Source: Cristatella mucedo
Lineage: Eukaryota > Bryozoa > Phylactolaemata > Cristatellidae
Direction: 5' to 3'
NCBI GenBank assembly: GCA_009760855.2
Contig: WPIO01000024.1
Span: forward strand, 2,705,001-2,765,000
DNA length: 60,000 nucleotides
Shown here in pieces: positions 21,301 to 29,430 of this stretch; position 1 is the first letter of the stretch; the number at the start of each line of letters is the position of its first letter. Under the pieces are notes generated by a model. That model was not told where the DNA came from and ran no database searches. It saw only the letters and a program-made list of their open reading frames with translations. Made by a program: the position numbers and the translations under genes.

Positions 21301-24300
21301 TTCGGTACCGACTATAAATAATAAGTAAATCCTAGCTGATTAAATAGCCTCCTTTTGTATAGCGACAGAAGAGCCTTTACGGCTATCACCACCGCTTGCA
21401 GTGGCGATAAAGAATCGCCCACTGAAGCAATCGAACCCACGACCCCGGGCCGAGGTCGTGAAAGCAACCGCCTTACCTAGTGTGCCATCACAACTAATGT
21501 GATAAGTGAGTATAGGCTTACAATTGTTAGTTTTTAAACGTGACCTTATAGTGTCTGCCTGTGTGTAAGGATGTTGAATGCTGATTGACTTACACATTCC
21601 TTATTCTCACCGTATCTTAACTGCTTGAAATTGATTAGAAAAATGCTGCTTATTTCAGAAACCAGTGAGGACTGAAATTTGCTTAGGCATTGCATGCACA
21701 TAGGAAGATGGCCCATCATATCAAACATTCCGTCTGCACGACTTTCTTGAGTACCGGTGGAGATGTATTACATTGAATTGCACGATGAAATATCTTTTAG
21801 AGATCCTCAAAAAAGGATGTGAGGTTTCAGGAATTATAGTTGCTAGGCTTCTTGTCTTTTTGGTTTAATGCAGTATTTCACTCAAATGCTATAAATTAAT
21901 TTTTGAAACCAAGCTTGTGTTGCTGTGTAGGAGCTATAGTGTATCTGCATAGCTCGTATGTGTTAGACTAGGGGTATGGTGCTTACACCTCATGACCCAG
22001 GTCATTGATTCGAATCGTGCAGGCAGTTCTTCATTGCCCATTTCAAGTGGGATTACTATTAGCTAAGGATTTTCTACTGATATGTAAATGAGGCTGTTCA
22101 ATCAGCCACCCCTTACTTTTCCTTTATCGTCTAGCATAGGACGGCAGTTTTACGAGTTGCTTTATAATTTAATTTCTCTCCGGTTGTAACTCTACAAAGT
22201 CACTAGAACTAATTGGGTGTTAACACTAGAGCATTTTCTATAGCTCTCTCAAATGCTGATCGAGCTTTTGTTTCCTATATGGCAGCCAAAATACTCAATC
22301 TAACGCAACGACGAGAAAGTCATTTGCGTAGCTGAACCAATGGGCAGCTGAGGTAGTGAGTAGAATGAGTGTAGCAGCACAGGGCAGCTGGAAAGTATGT
22401 GCCACAGTTGTTAGCAGGAGAGTATCTGTCGTTGCCTAAGAATTGTGAAAGTGAGTTCTCAATCTTGGACCTTCAGAGCAAAAGCTTATGTCGCCAACGG
22501 TCTTCAAGCAGAGGAATGGAACAGCTAATTTATTGTCCATAGAAGAACTGAATGCACGAGGAGGCAGAAACTGGTGCAGCAGTTCAGCTAGGTATGAAGG
22601 AGCCAAGCCGTAGCAGGCCTTGTGGGTCAAGATAAGAACTTTGCTCTGTATTGGAGATCAACCGGAAGCTATCGAAGCTCTTTCAGCAAGCAAGACACTT
22701 GGTCAGACCTCTGGGTTAACCTCTAAAGTCAACTAGCCTTTCAGCCATATTCATCACGAGCTTCAGTGACCTAGTGGCTTTTTTTGGGTAGCCCTGCCAA
22801 AAGGGAATTGCAATAATCTAGCCTAGACAGAACCACATAGCTTGTTAAATGGTTAACAGTCCTTAATCTTAGGTAGGGATCGGACATGATGGCTAGCTAT
22901 GAAGGCAGTCTTCTTAATGAAACTTTGAAAGTTTAGGCAGTTGTCAAGGCGATATCTAATTTCACATGACGGTTGCACGACATCACCACTTATTAGAACA
23001 GCAAAGTCTGCTAGTCCAATCACACTTGGGGTGTCCTATGAGTAGTAGTTTGGTTTTTATCGTCGCTTGGTTTAAGGATTTTTGTGGACATTTATAATCG
23101 AATGTCTTCGAGGCAAGCATCCAATCTATCAGTCGCTTCAGCGAATATGGCCGAGTATCGTCAGCGTAGAAGTGATAGCCGATCCCATGGGTCAAATAAC
23201 CTTTCCCAGAGGTAGGTACAAATGGAGAACTGCCAAGGACCGAGACCGGATGCTTGTGGGACTCCACAGGTGCCGGTTCAGAGTACAAAATTTGCTCAGT
23301 ATCCTATGATCAACCGAGAGCCATCGAAGCTCTCCCAGCTAAGAGGACATATGACTGAACTTATCGGATATGTTGGCTAATCATGCTGCCATTTTTATCA
23401 TAATCTGTAGAGGATTAGTGGCTTTTTTTGGTAGCCCAGCCAAATCTGAATAACAGTAGTCGAGCCTTGACAGAACTATTTGAACTACTAATATCTTTAA
23501 CCAACCTCCTAGGTAGGGGGTGAACCAGTAGATATGATTATTATGCTCCCTATAGAAATGCAGATACCAAACTCGATTCGTAGTTCATCTATAGTATTTT
23601 TGACTCCAGAAGATAACCTTCCGGATCTTCATTCGGCTTCCTGTATTTGCATCTTTCCATTGCCCTTTCACTGTGACTTTTGTGATTGCTGCTTCCCAAA
23701 GGTCTAGTTCTTTGTGCTGTGTCACACCATCATTGGCTGCTGGGGTTGCTGTTCTGGCATGTTGTAATTTTGTATGTAGGTGATATATGGTTGCTCCGGG
23801 TCAATGAACTGTGCTGGACGCAAATTGATCGTACCATTGGACTGTGCAGGCAGCCATCGCTATGGCATTCAGCAACATACTGTCCGACATCAAACAGTAT
23901 GATCATTTTCGGCGGCTGCAGCCGCAATGTTCTTAGCCAAACGACTCGGGCAGATGCTGCTCCCGATGTTGCTGATATACACATGATCTCGGCCACTGTA
24001 TTCAGGCTCACTCCAGATTGTCTGTCAAAGTAAGCAGAGAATGGGTTGGGCTTTTCTGATCTGCGCTGTATGCTTGCATATATAGACGTGAGAAATGGAT
24101 CGATCCTTCCTTTGGCTGGTGGAGAGCACGACATACTTTTTGAGGTTCAGCAAGCCGGAGAATGGTCGTGGTCGTGGTCGTGGGTCGTTCAGAGACTCCC
24201 TTAAGCTCCTTCAAGATAGCCGATCTTCACGAGATTCCATAGAGTTCGGTCCTTGTTAGTTAGAGGAATTATCGATTCTTTTCATCTGTGCTTAAGTACT

Positions 24301-27300
24301 ACATCAAAAATTAAGATTTTCTAACTTGTGTACTGGCCGAATGTAGAACAATATCCACGTCACGTCGATCTCTGTCTGACAAAAGAAGCAACGTCGGTCA
24401 TGCTTGGTATTCAGACAGGTTTCACCTTGCATACAACGCTGATGCATATGTATTAAGAATCAAACCAGTTCTTATATTCGTTTGCATGTCCTCAGGCCTC
24501 ATGTGTTTTTGCCGATCGATTTTTCTTTTTAGCTACCTAGTCCTGCCATTTTCTTTATGCTCAACCTCTGAGCTACCTACTGCTTAAAATCCTCGTAGCT
24601 CACTGGCTTTCTAAAACGGCAAGTCGTCTAATCAGCATTTTTTGAGCTACAGAGTCTGTATTGTCCGAGCCTACTCCATCCATCCCACCCTTTCTCACCG
24701 ATGTCTGGACATTTGCCACTGGCTTTAGTCTTTTCTGCAGTAAGCTGCTGTTTTTGAACCTAAATGCTCCCACTGCTATCCTTTTACTTGCTTTGGTTGT
24801 CCACATGTTACAGCTTAAACGAAAATTCCAGTGAGGCAATAATAACTTCCATCTACACGCCGATGATACAATACATGCTTGAAAAGTATGTAGCTGCAAG
24901 CAAACCTCAAATCCTTTTTAGACCGTGCATTTAGTTCGTATGCTCCCCAAGCCTGGAACTCCCTCCCGACCTGCGTCAGAACATCCCCTGACCTGACCAC
25001 ATTTAAAAAGAACTTGAAAACACACCTATTTAGGACAGCATTTAGTGGGTCCCTGCGATTCGTCCTTGATGTGCTTATGCGTGCTGACACTGTGCATGCT
25101 GCCACTAACCACATTTGCATGCTGACCCTGTGCATGTCACCCCTAACCATGTTATTCATTTTGTTTGTTTATCAAGCATGATTTTACTCACCATTCAATT
25201 GCATTTCCCTTTGCAGCAAATGTAAAGCACCTAGAGAGAGATTAAGTTCTCTTAGGGCGCTTTATCAAGTGCATTATTATTATTAGGCTGTCTTAAAATT
25301 GGTGCACGGTAGTGCTGTGTTTGCACTGTCAGCTGATGGAGAGTTGAACGAGTTAGCTAGTTGACTTCTTTGATTAAATGAAGGTGCTAGCCTTCTGTTC
25401 CTGTGACTTCTTTCCAGTCCTTCTCCATACGCCGACCGTGCATGTCACTTCTTGAATAACCACAATAAACTCGCCAGACAAAATCAGAGAGCTCACCATG
25501 CAGTGCTTTTCTAGGCTACTGCTGACCTCACATTGTTGATCCTCACTATCTGCATTTTTTTAAACTTGAAAGGCATTGGCAAGCCCTTTACTCTCTTTTG
25601 CCCTCTAATGATAAGGAAGTTGACTGGCCACGATTTTCCACTTTCCCGTGATGTGACTCGACTATCAAATAGTTTTCTTTTGCATCATATATCCTCACTG
25701 TGCCTCACGGCGTTAGAAACTGAGCTCCGAAAGAATCTGCTTCAAGTGTACATTGAGCATGCTTTGAAACCCCTCTTTTGGTCGGTGGAGCGTCAGCATT
25801 GTCTGTCTGGGATGGCAGGGAGAGTCACTAGAAAAGAGCCTTTGTTCAGTCAACCAACCCGCGTCATGGCTGCTAGATGCTGTTGGTTTTTGTAGGCGAA
25901 ACGGTGTTTTTTACTTGCACCGGGCTCCAGTATTAATTTAGCTTGCTCCAGCGCATGAAGATTCCCGTGCATGCTTTTGCTTGCTAATCGCAGTCTTCTG
26001 TTTTCTTTGGATCACTTTATATCCTTTCGAGCTTCGGGAGCTTGAAGTTCGCCTGTTGCTCCATATTTTGTTCACATGTGTGCTCGTGTGCATTGCAGAT
26101 CAGTGCATGCTTCAGACATACTGCTTTGTTGGCACCTATGTCACATTACTGTCACCAGATGTTCCTGCCCCCTCTATACTTCTGTTTAGCGATGTAACTC
26201 GTACCTTTTGTCAACCACGTGCGCACACACCTTCTGCCAACTCAGCATACTACTCTAGCCCGACTGATTATGCGCGATCTGATTTAAATATGTACTGCCC
26301 GATTTGGCATCAGAAAGTCTGGATCGGAGCTGCATCTGCTTGATGCTGCTTGCTCCTTGTAAATCGTGGGTCCTTTTTAGATTAATTAGCGTGAAAGAGT
26401 GTGTGAGTGAGAGTGGAGTGTGTGCGTTTAAAGCTGCGCCTACACTGGCGAAAGTTTGGACTCGAGACTCCCGATAACTTAAGGATTCGTCATCAGTTGT
26501 TGCTGGTAAGGCGCAGAACTGATGGCTGATGTGAGGGATCCGAGTCTCAGGGGCCGTGTTTGAGGAATTAGCCGGCAGTCTATTTCTGGGTGATAGATTG
26601 GTGATTTTCGAGGCAGAAGACCTATAGTACTACCACTTTATTACCGCTTTTTATCGCTTTATCAAGTGCATTATTGTTATTATTATTATTATTATTATTA
26701 TTACCACTACTGTTACTGGCACTGCTACTACCACTGTTAATAATAATAATAATAATAATAATATATGTGTATAGTGCCCTCAGAGACCTTAATCTGTTTC
26801 TAATCACTTTGCATATTCTGTAAAAGAAGCATGATTGAATAGTTAGTGGCAGTATGTTCAATGTCAACAAGCATAAGATGGTTAGAGGTATCATGCACTG
26901 GGTCACTATGCAAATATGGTAAGCACACAAATGATGCATCACAAGGACCCATTCCTCTGCTTAAAGACCGTTGGCGATAGAAGCTTTAGCTCTGCAGGTC
27001 CTAGACTGAGGAACTTGCTTCCACAATTCTTACGCAACGACAACTACTCTCCTACTGCCGACCATGGCACATCATTTTCAGCAGTCCTGAGCTGCTACTT
27101 CTATGCTACTCACTACCTCAACTGCTCTTCTGACTCTGCTATGCTTCTCACTTTTTCTTTGTTGCGTGAGATGAAGTTTATTGGCTACCGAATGCGTACA
27201 GAAAGCCGCTTAGGCTGTGAGTGCGCTATACAAAACTCTCCTGCATAACACCCACATGGTCTTTATGACTTTGTGGAGTTACAGACGGAGATACATTACA

Positions 27301-28208
27301 CTACTTTACATTATAAATGCTGTGATAAACTAATTTGGTTTTAGCTTCTTTATAAATGTGAAGCCGAAGGATTTCGTGATGCTATTCGGGTTAGCTCCAG
27401 GCTTTGGCAGCATGCGAACTAAAGGCACGGTCTCCAAAGGATTTGGCGATCGTACCAAGTATAGGTAAACGATTAGATTCCTTAAGGTGGGTGACGCGAT
27501 GCTTAGCCTGGTGGGGGAGAAGATCTTATAAGAAGACTGGAGACAAAGAATGAGGGACCTAAAAGTGAGTGGCAAAACCTTGAAGTCGATACATTGCTTG
27601 ACTGGGAGCCAGTGCAGGTCAATGAGATGTGGTGTGATGTGGCAACTGAGGCTCACGATAGACAAGCCTAGCTGCAAAGTTTTGCACCAGCTGTTAAGTG
27701 CATGATTGCATAGGCCGGTATGCCAGCAAGCAATGAGTTACAGAAGTCGAGACACAATTTAAACTACAGCCAATCAGAAACAGACTCAGAAAAGAACACG
27801 GATGTCTCCTTTATTAATGCATTTCGTGAGGAGACCAGTCTGTTGGATTACAATAGTTTGGAATATAGGAATTTATTAATTAAAAATGCTGCCGGTAGAA
27901 AGATGGTGGTTACACTTTTGTTGACTAGTATGTAAGCATATATAGGCAGCAGCAGATTCGTGTCCATAAATAGTATCTGCTCATTTTTTATTTGCCGGCA
28001 AACGTGAAACTTTAAGACCTCACTTCCGAGATCTCACTAATTGCCAAGTGAGTGAATGTACCAGTCACAGCCCGACATCGAGGCTAGTCTCGACTCCGAA
28101 CTGTACCCAATGTAGACATGGCTGGTTCGATGCTAGTTCACACCTGGGACACGTTTTCGGGTGTCGAGTATGAACGTTCACCAGTATATATGCAGCTTAA
28201 TAGAGTGC

Positions 28209-28282
<74 letters not shown>

Positions 28283-28850
28283 TCAGTAAGCCATCAAGTG
28301 CTTATATTACCCGAGGCCGAGGCTACCTAGGTTTTCTGAATATTTGAAATGCTGTTCTGTTAGTGATTGTTCCTTAGTGGAGCTGTTGTGGCAAACAGTG
28401 TGAAGACAGTGCTTTCAGATACACTCCATCAAGATATAGTGCTGCTTGATGACCGTATTATATATACTCAGTGAGGTGCTGCATTGCCCTTTTGCTTGTT
28501 CTTCAGACTACTCTCACTCTTCTTGTTGCGTGCATTGCTTGTTGTCTCTCACTCGAAGTTTTCTTCAGGCGTCATTTCAATAACGTAGTTGCCAATGTTG
28601 AAATACTGTCTGATAATCTTTATTCAGCCTGTGCTTCAACGTGATCAGCTCTGCGGGATTGAACATGACTATACCGGGTACAGGAGATGCAGTTACCAGA
28701 GGTGCCGATGCCTTGCTGTCCTATCTGCCACGGACGATCGTCCAAGCACTTGTAAGACTACAACAGAATCAGCAGCTGGTAGCTGGTTCGGAAGACACTG
28801 ACGAAACTTTCGACAGTTACCCTGAAGCATTAGCTATAGAAGACTACTAG
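9274..28850 (+). CDS. KLHDC2: Kelch-domain CUL2 substrate receptor, KLHDC1/2 family (nine exons)
   Basis: Spliced CDS of 1401 nt (466 aa): 9274-9378, 11642-11703, 13875-14225, 18511-18586, 18875-18952, 20470-20609, 20767-20882, 23780-24029, 28628-28850. All introns are GT-AG and all junction phases agree. Six Kelch blades are visible by their Gly-Gly strands (VVMYGGY, LYVYGGH, HYFGGYG, VYIFGGR, ILLYGGF, MIIFGGC), the blade number of human KLHDC2. Residues matching the remembered human degron pocket are K164, Y180, W204, R249, R254, S284 and W285. The C-terminus has an Elongin-BC box (L391, C395, I399) and a CUL2 box (L426-P427-x-x-I430-x-x-x-L434). Family role: substrate receptor of a CUL2-Elongin B/C ubiquitin ligase for proteins ending in Gly-Gly-like degrons. 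The linker after blade 1 is enlarged by a Gln/His run. Vertebrate KLHDC1 and KLHDC2 are paralogues, and this may be the single ancestor-like copy. Introns are full of LINEs and SINEs. Confidence 0.9.
9400..10590. other. Kelch intron 1, left part
   Basis: Open antisense frames around 9105-9837 are shadows or chance. Nothing else is recognised before the SPIN-like element. From 10785 to 11641 the rest of intron 1 is AT-rich and also unassigned. Confidence 0.5.
10592..10776. mobile_element. SPIN-like non-autonomous hAT element, copy 1
   Basis: A 185-bp element with terminal inverted repeats CAGTGGTTCTCAACC and GGTTGAGAACCTCTG (14 of 15 complementary). It is flanked by 8-bp target duplications TGCTAAGG (10584-10591) and TGCTAATG (10777-10784), 7 of 8 identical. 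Interior blocks GTGTTTTCCGATGG, GAAAGGGTCGTTCGACC and CAAAGGGGTCGCGACCCAC match the SPIN (Space Invader) consensus as I remember it. No transposase is encoded. It sits in intron 1 of the Kelch gene. Confidence 0.85.
11642..11703 (+). CDS. KLHDC2: Kelch gene coding exon 2
   Basis: A 62-nt exon with acceptor TTTTCTAG and donor GTAAGG, phase 0 to phase 2. It encodes EGDEYHRADSVTIYNTETQLW, the blade-1 outer strand. Human KLHDC2 has WIYNMETGRW at the same place. It is too short to stand out as an open reading frame and is recognised by the family motif and the splice sites. Confidence 0.85.
11921..12255 (-). mobile_element. LINE-A 3' end fragment
   Basis: (AAT)n, then the reverse complement of the LINE-A tail and 3' untranslated region up to the end of the ORF (CCCACTAAATGCTGTC). 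It lies in intron 2 of the Kelch gene. Confidence 0.8.
12545..12740 (-). mobile_element. LINE-B 3' end fragment
   Basis: Matches the 19838 copy: GTTGCCAACAGACT, GCAGCAAAGAGAAAGTGAGAAG and GTAGCAGCTCAGGACGGTCG, in the same order and orientation. Confidence 0.65.
13300..13425 (+). mobile_element. SINE2 copy, decayed head with LINE-A tail
   Basis: B-box-like GTGGGCATGAACCC, then ATGTAAAGTGCCTGGATGG and GAGTAAGCTCTCTTAGG, the LINE-A-type 3' tail. Confidence 0.55.
13632..13752 (-). mobile_element. LINE-A tail fragment
   Basis: Carries CTTGATAAAGCGCCCTCTG and CTAGGCGCTTTACATTTGC, the reverse-oriented LINE-A tail, ending about 120 bp before Kelch exon 3. A further short LINE-A piece with GGTTTGCCCATAACTA lies at about 13483-13540. 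Confidence 0.7.
13875..14225 (+). CDS. KLHDC2: Kelch gene coding exon 3 with Gln/His insert
   Basis: A 351-nt exon, acceptor TTTGCAG and donor AG|GTCAGA, phase 2 to phase 2, encoding residues 56-173. It opens with a Gln/His-rich stretch (PPQHQQQQHHLSQHERKH) absent from the human protein, then blade 2 (SSGACGVHV, LLYVYGGH) and the segment DKLVGWHWKNR, which aligns with human DKLGVWVYKNK. K164 would correspond to human Lys147 of the degron pocket. CAG/CAT and CTG runs in and just after the exon make length variation likely. Confidence 0.88.
14890..15115 (-). mobile_element. SINE1 copy with a second head (dimer-like)
   Basis: Reverse-oriented body and head, immediately followed at about 15026-15100 by another head segment with its own B box (GCAGGATTTGAACCC). 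Both head segments point the same way. Confidence 0.65.
15865..16000 (+). mobile_element. SINE1 copy, decayed
   Basis: Carries TGCACTTTATGACCCAGG, a B-box-like GGGGTTCCGAGTC, then GGTGATAGCCGTCAAGCTCTTC. It abuts a SINE2 copy. Confidence 0.55.
16005..16190 (+). mobile_element. SINE2 copy (tRNA head, LINE-A tail), reference copy
   Basis: Head with A-box-like CAGTGGTTAAGGTG and B-box-like GCGAGCTTGAGCCC, a short body, then ATGTAAAGTGCCTAGAAAGA and TTAAGTTCTCTGAGGGCACC, ending in (ATT)n. The 3' part is the LINE-A tail. Confidence 0.72.
16914..17324. repeat. 410-bp interspersed repeat of unknown class, copy 1
   Basis: Runs from CCAATCAGGGACAGGCT to TCCGAACGTT. It aligns along its whole length with 27770-28178: GATGCCTCCTTCGTAGAAGCATTTCGTGG near the start, GATGACTAGTTTGCAAGC in the middle, ACAAGTCACAGCCCGACA and GTAGACATGGCTGGTTTGATG near the end. 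No coding frame and no homology to the LINE or SINE families here. It lies in Kelch intron 3. Confidence 0.7.
17335..17690 (-). mobile_element. LINE-A reverse-transcriptase fragment
   Basis: Reverse-oriented, decayed coding sequence (a frame reads LDYCSSLYSGLPACALNCLQ, as in the intact copy's LDFCNSLLTGLPACAIRRLQ). Stops and frameshifts interrupt it. Confidence 0.7.
18298..18410. repeat. 55-bp tandem duplication
   Basis: Two copies of a unit running from TCGTGATTTTTTCGAAGC to GGGTGCTGGCTGT (starts 18298 and 18353), with a few substitutions. It ends about 100 bp before Kelch exon 4. Confidence 0.85.
18511..18586 (+). CDS. KLHDC2: Kelch gene coding exon 4
   Basis: A 76-nt exon, acceptor TTTTTAG and donor AGT|GTAAGC, phase 2 to phase 0, encoding blade 3 (LHYFGGYGRRP, then a Gly-rich loop). 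Y180 in GGYG corresponds to human Tyr163. It is preceded within the intron by a 55-bp tandem duplication. Confidence 0.85.
18875..18952 (+). CDS. KLHDC2: Kelch gene coding exon 5
   Basis: A 78-nt exon, acceptor CCGTCCCAG and donor AAG|GTGAGA, phase 0 to phase 0, encoding residues 199-224 (YVWLNELVSYDLNSGMW). W204 sits eight residues before the conserved Asp, exactly where human Trp191 lies. The in-frame ATG at the exon start is internal, not a start codon. Confidence 0.87.
19320..19530 (+). mobile_element. Decayed LINE-A-like fragment
   Basis: Short matches to the LINE-A C-terminal and post-ORF region (CCTTTGGAGACC in the order and orientation of the intact copy). No frame survives. Confidence 0.4.
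19838..20270 (-). mobile_element. LINE-B 3' end
   Basis: Reverse-oriented 3' end beginning with an (ATGTA)n-like tail, then ACTCCACAAAGTCGTAAAGAC and the C-terminal coding blocks seen forward at 26945. It holds a small direct duplication of TCTCACGCAACAA at about 19968-19990. Confidence 0.75.
20470..20609 (+). CDS. KLHDC2: Kelch gene coding exon 6
   Basis: A 140-nt exon, acceptor GATTTAG, phase 0 to phase 2, encoding the strongly conserved blade 4 (PPSPRAAHAGV, KVYIFGGR, LNDLHILDL). R249 and R254 keep the five-residue spacing of human Arg236 and Arg241, which bind the substrate C-terminal carboxylate. The donor (AG|GTCTGT) is weaker than its neighbours, but the family alignment and the phase support it. 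Confidence 0.88.
20767..20882 (+). CDS. KLHDC2: Kelch gene coding exon 7
   Basis: A 116-nt exon, acceptor TTGCAG and donor A|GTGAGT, phase 2 to phase 1. It encodes VVGRSWHSFTPV and ILLYGGFS (blade 5). S284 and W285 in GRSWH correspond to human Ser269 and Trp270. Confidence 0.88.
21337..21500 (-). mobile_element. SINE1 copy
   Basis: Reverse-oriented and well preserved: AGCCTTTACGGCTATCACC, GGCGATAAAGAATCGCC, B box AATCGAACCC and A box CCTAGTGTGCCA. It holds the palindrome CACGACCCCGGGCCGAGGTCGTG. Confidence 0.75.
21970..22112 (+). mobile_element. SINE1 copy, decayed
   Basis: Head GGTATGGTGCTTACACC, B box GATTCGAATCG and the 3' block ATGTAAATGAGGCTGTTCAATC. Confidence 0.6.
22180..23310 (-). 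mobile_element. LINE-B copy with YADD motif
   Basis: The longest LINE-B copy, about 1.1 kb: 3' untranslated part near 22180-22430, C-terminal coding 22430-22640 (a frame reads ACYGLAPSYLAELLHQF) and motif C near 23190 (GYHFYADDTRPYS). Many stops show it is dead. Confidence 0.75.
23311..23560 (-). mobile_element. Second LINE-B fragment adjoining the first
   Basis: Repeats the part of LINE-B that also lies at about 22660-22880 (ATCAACCGAGAGCCATCGAA, GGTAGCCCAGCCAAA), in the same orientation. It is a separate copy or a segmental duplication. Confidence 0.55.
23780..24029 (+). CDS. KLHDC2: Kelch gene coding exon 8
   Basis: A 250-nt exon, acceptor TATGTAG and donor AA|GTAAGC, phase 1 to phase 2. 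It encodes DIWLLRVNELCW, PSLWHSA, MIIFGGC (blade 6) and the first part of the Elongin-BC box. Human KLHDC2 has PRLWHTA and VIVFGGC at these positions. The antisense frame is also open for 134 codons but is a shadow. Confidence 0.88.
24895..25286 (+). mobile_element. LINE-A 3' end fragment
   Basis: Carries the last part of the ORF (AWNSLPTCVR-like, then LKTHLFRTAF-like), the whole 3' untranslated region and an (ATT)n tail. It lies in Kelch intron 8. Confidence 0.8.
26655..26955 (-). mobile_element. LINE-A tail with expanded (ATT)n/(AAT)n
   Basis: An (ATT)n run, an ACTACTGTTACTG spacer and an (AAT)n run at about 26675-26762 precede a reverse-oriented LINE-A tail (GTGCCCTCAGAGACC). The facing trinucleotide runs could form a hairpin. 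Confidence 0.65.
26945..27312 (+). mobile_element. LINE-B 3' end
   Basis: A forward frame reads FLCLKTVGDRSFSSAGPRLR and LLPQFLRNDNYSP, the usual C-terminal end of such ORF2 proteins. Then comes a 3' untranslated part and an ACATTACACTACTTTACATT tail. Confidence 0.75.
27330..27765 (-). mobile_element. LINE-A coding fragment, decayed
   Basis: Reverse-oriented LINE-A C-terminal coding region (HITPHLIDLHWLPVKQCIDF is readable) with frameshifts. It abuts the 410-bp repeat beginning at 27770. Confidence 0.75.
27770..28178. repeat. 410-bp interspersed repeat of unknown class, copy 2
   Basis: Second copy, in Kelch intron 8 and in the same orientation: CCAATCAGAAACAGACT to ATGAACGTT. A related short motif (CTCGACTCCGAACTGTACCC) seems to recur in reverse near 26440-26480 and twice within copy 1, suggesting sub-terminal repeats of a DNA transposon. 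Confidence 0.7.
28211..28280. repeat. (GA)35 microsatellite
   Basis: Seventy bases of uninterrupted GA dinucleotide in Kelch intron 8, about 350 bp before the last exon. It is long and perfect, so probably length-variable. Confidence 0.97.
28628..28850 (+). CDS. KLHDC2: Kelch gene coding exon 9 (BC box, CUL2 box, stop)
   Basis: Terminal exon with acceptor CTTTATTCAG and stop TAG at 28848-28850. A second phase-compatible AG at 28648 is weaker and would remove part of the BC box (NLCFNVI), so the upstream site is preferred. LPRTIVQALVR matches human LPKHLLHSVNQ, the Cullin-2 box. The tail after the box is acidic and ends in Ile-Glu-Asp-Tyr. Confidence 0.8.
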
Positions 28851-29405
28851 TTAGCAAGCTCTTGTGCTGGCGATGCCGTGATTTTGCTGCCTTAGTGTTG
28901 CTCGTTCTTTTTTTGCATGATCAAAGGTCATGGATGGTTAGTGAATAGCTGCTGCATAGCTTAAGTTTCGGCTTAGCGTGTCACTCCCACACCTGACTAT
29001 GGCTGCCACAACATGCGTGTCCAGCCTCGACTGTCGTCCAGATCTAGTCAAAGCCTATGGCATTGGAGCTTGTGCTCCAGTTTTATAGCGATTGTAGCAC
29101 AACATCTGGCAAGCAGATGTACAATGGCGTGTCTGTTAAGGGACTGCAGATAGCGACCTTCTGAGGTCTGTCTTCTAATCTTGAGCACAAAAAGCTATTG
29201 CATCCACATAAGAGGCTTTCTATATTAAAAGGTCACGTTATATTTTTCCATCGAACTGCCAAAGAAGCATGACTGCGCCAAGAACCGAAACAATTCGTGC
29301 AACTGATCTATCTTTGATTTGTTGTGATGCATAATAGGTTTTATGTGGCTAACAGAAACCTAAAGCTTTTCTTACCGAGGCCAGGTTTTGTATTTTGCCA
29401 TATAA

Positions 29406-29411
29406 AATAAA
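29406..29411 (+). terminator. Candidate poly(A) signal of the Kelch gene
   Basis: An AATAAA hexamer about 555 bp after the stop codon. It is the first canonical hexamer I noticed downstream. Cleavage would fall near 29425-29440, inside the region used by the convergent gene. Confidence 0.5.
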
Positions 29412-29424
29412 TTTTAAATCCAGT

Positions 29425-29430
29425 TTTATT
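29425..29430 (-). terminator. Candidate poly(A) signal of the - strand gene
   Basis: TTTATT on the + strand (AATAAA on the - strand) about 970 bp after the stop at 30403. I saw no closer canonical hexamer. It lies 14 bp from the Kelch gene's own candidate signal, so the two 3' ends would abut or overlap. Confidence 0.35.

Noticed and set aside
28649-28850. Use of the AG at 28648 as acceptor for the last Kelch exon
   Set aside because: The phase also fits, but the pyrimidine tract is poor and the BC-box Cys would be lost; the AG ending at 28627 has CTTTATTCAG and restores the box.
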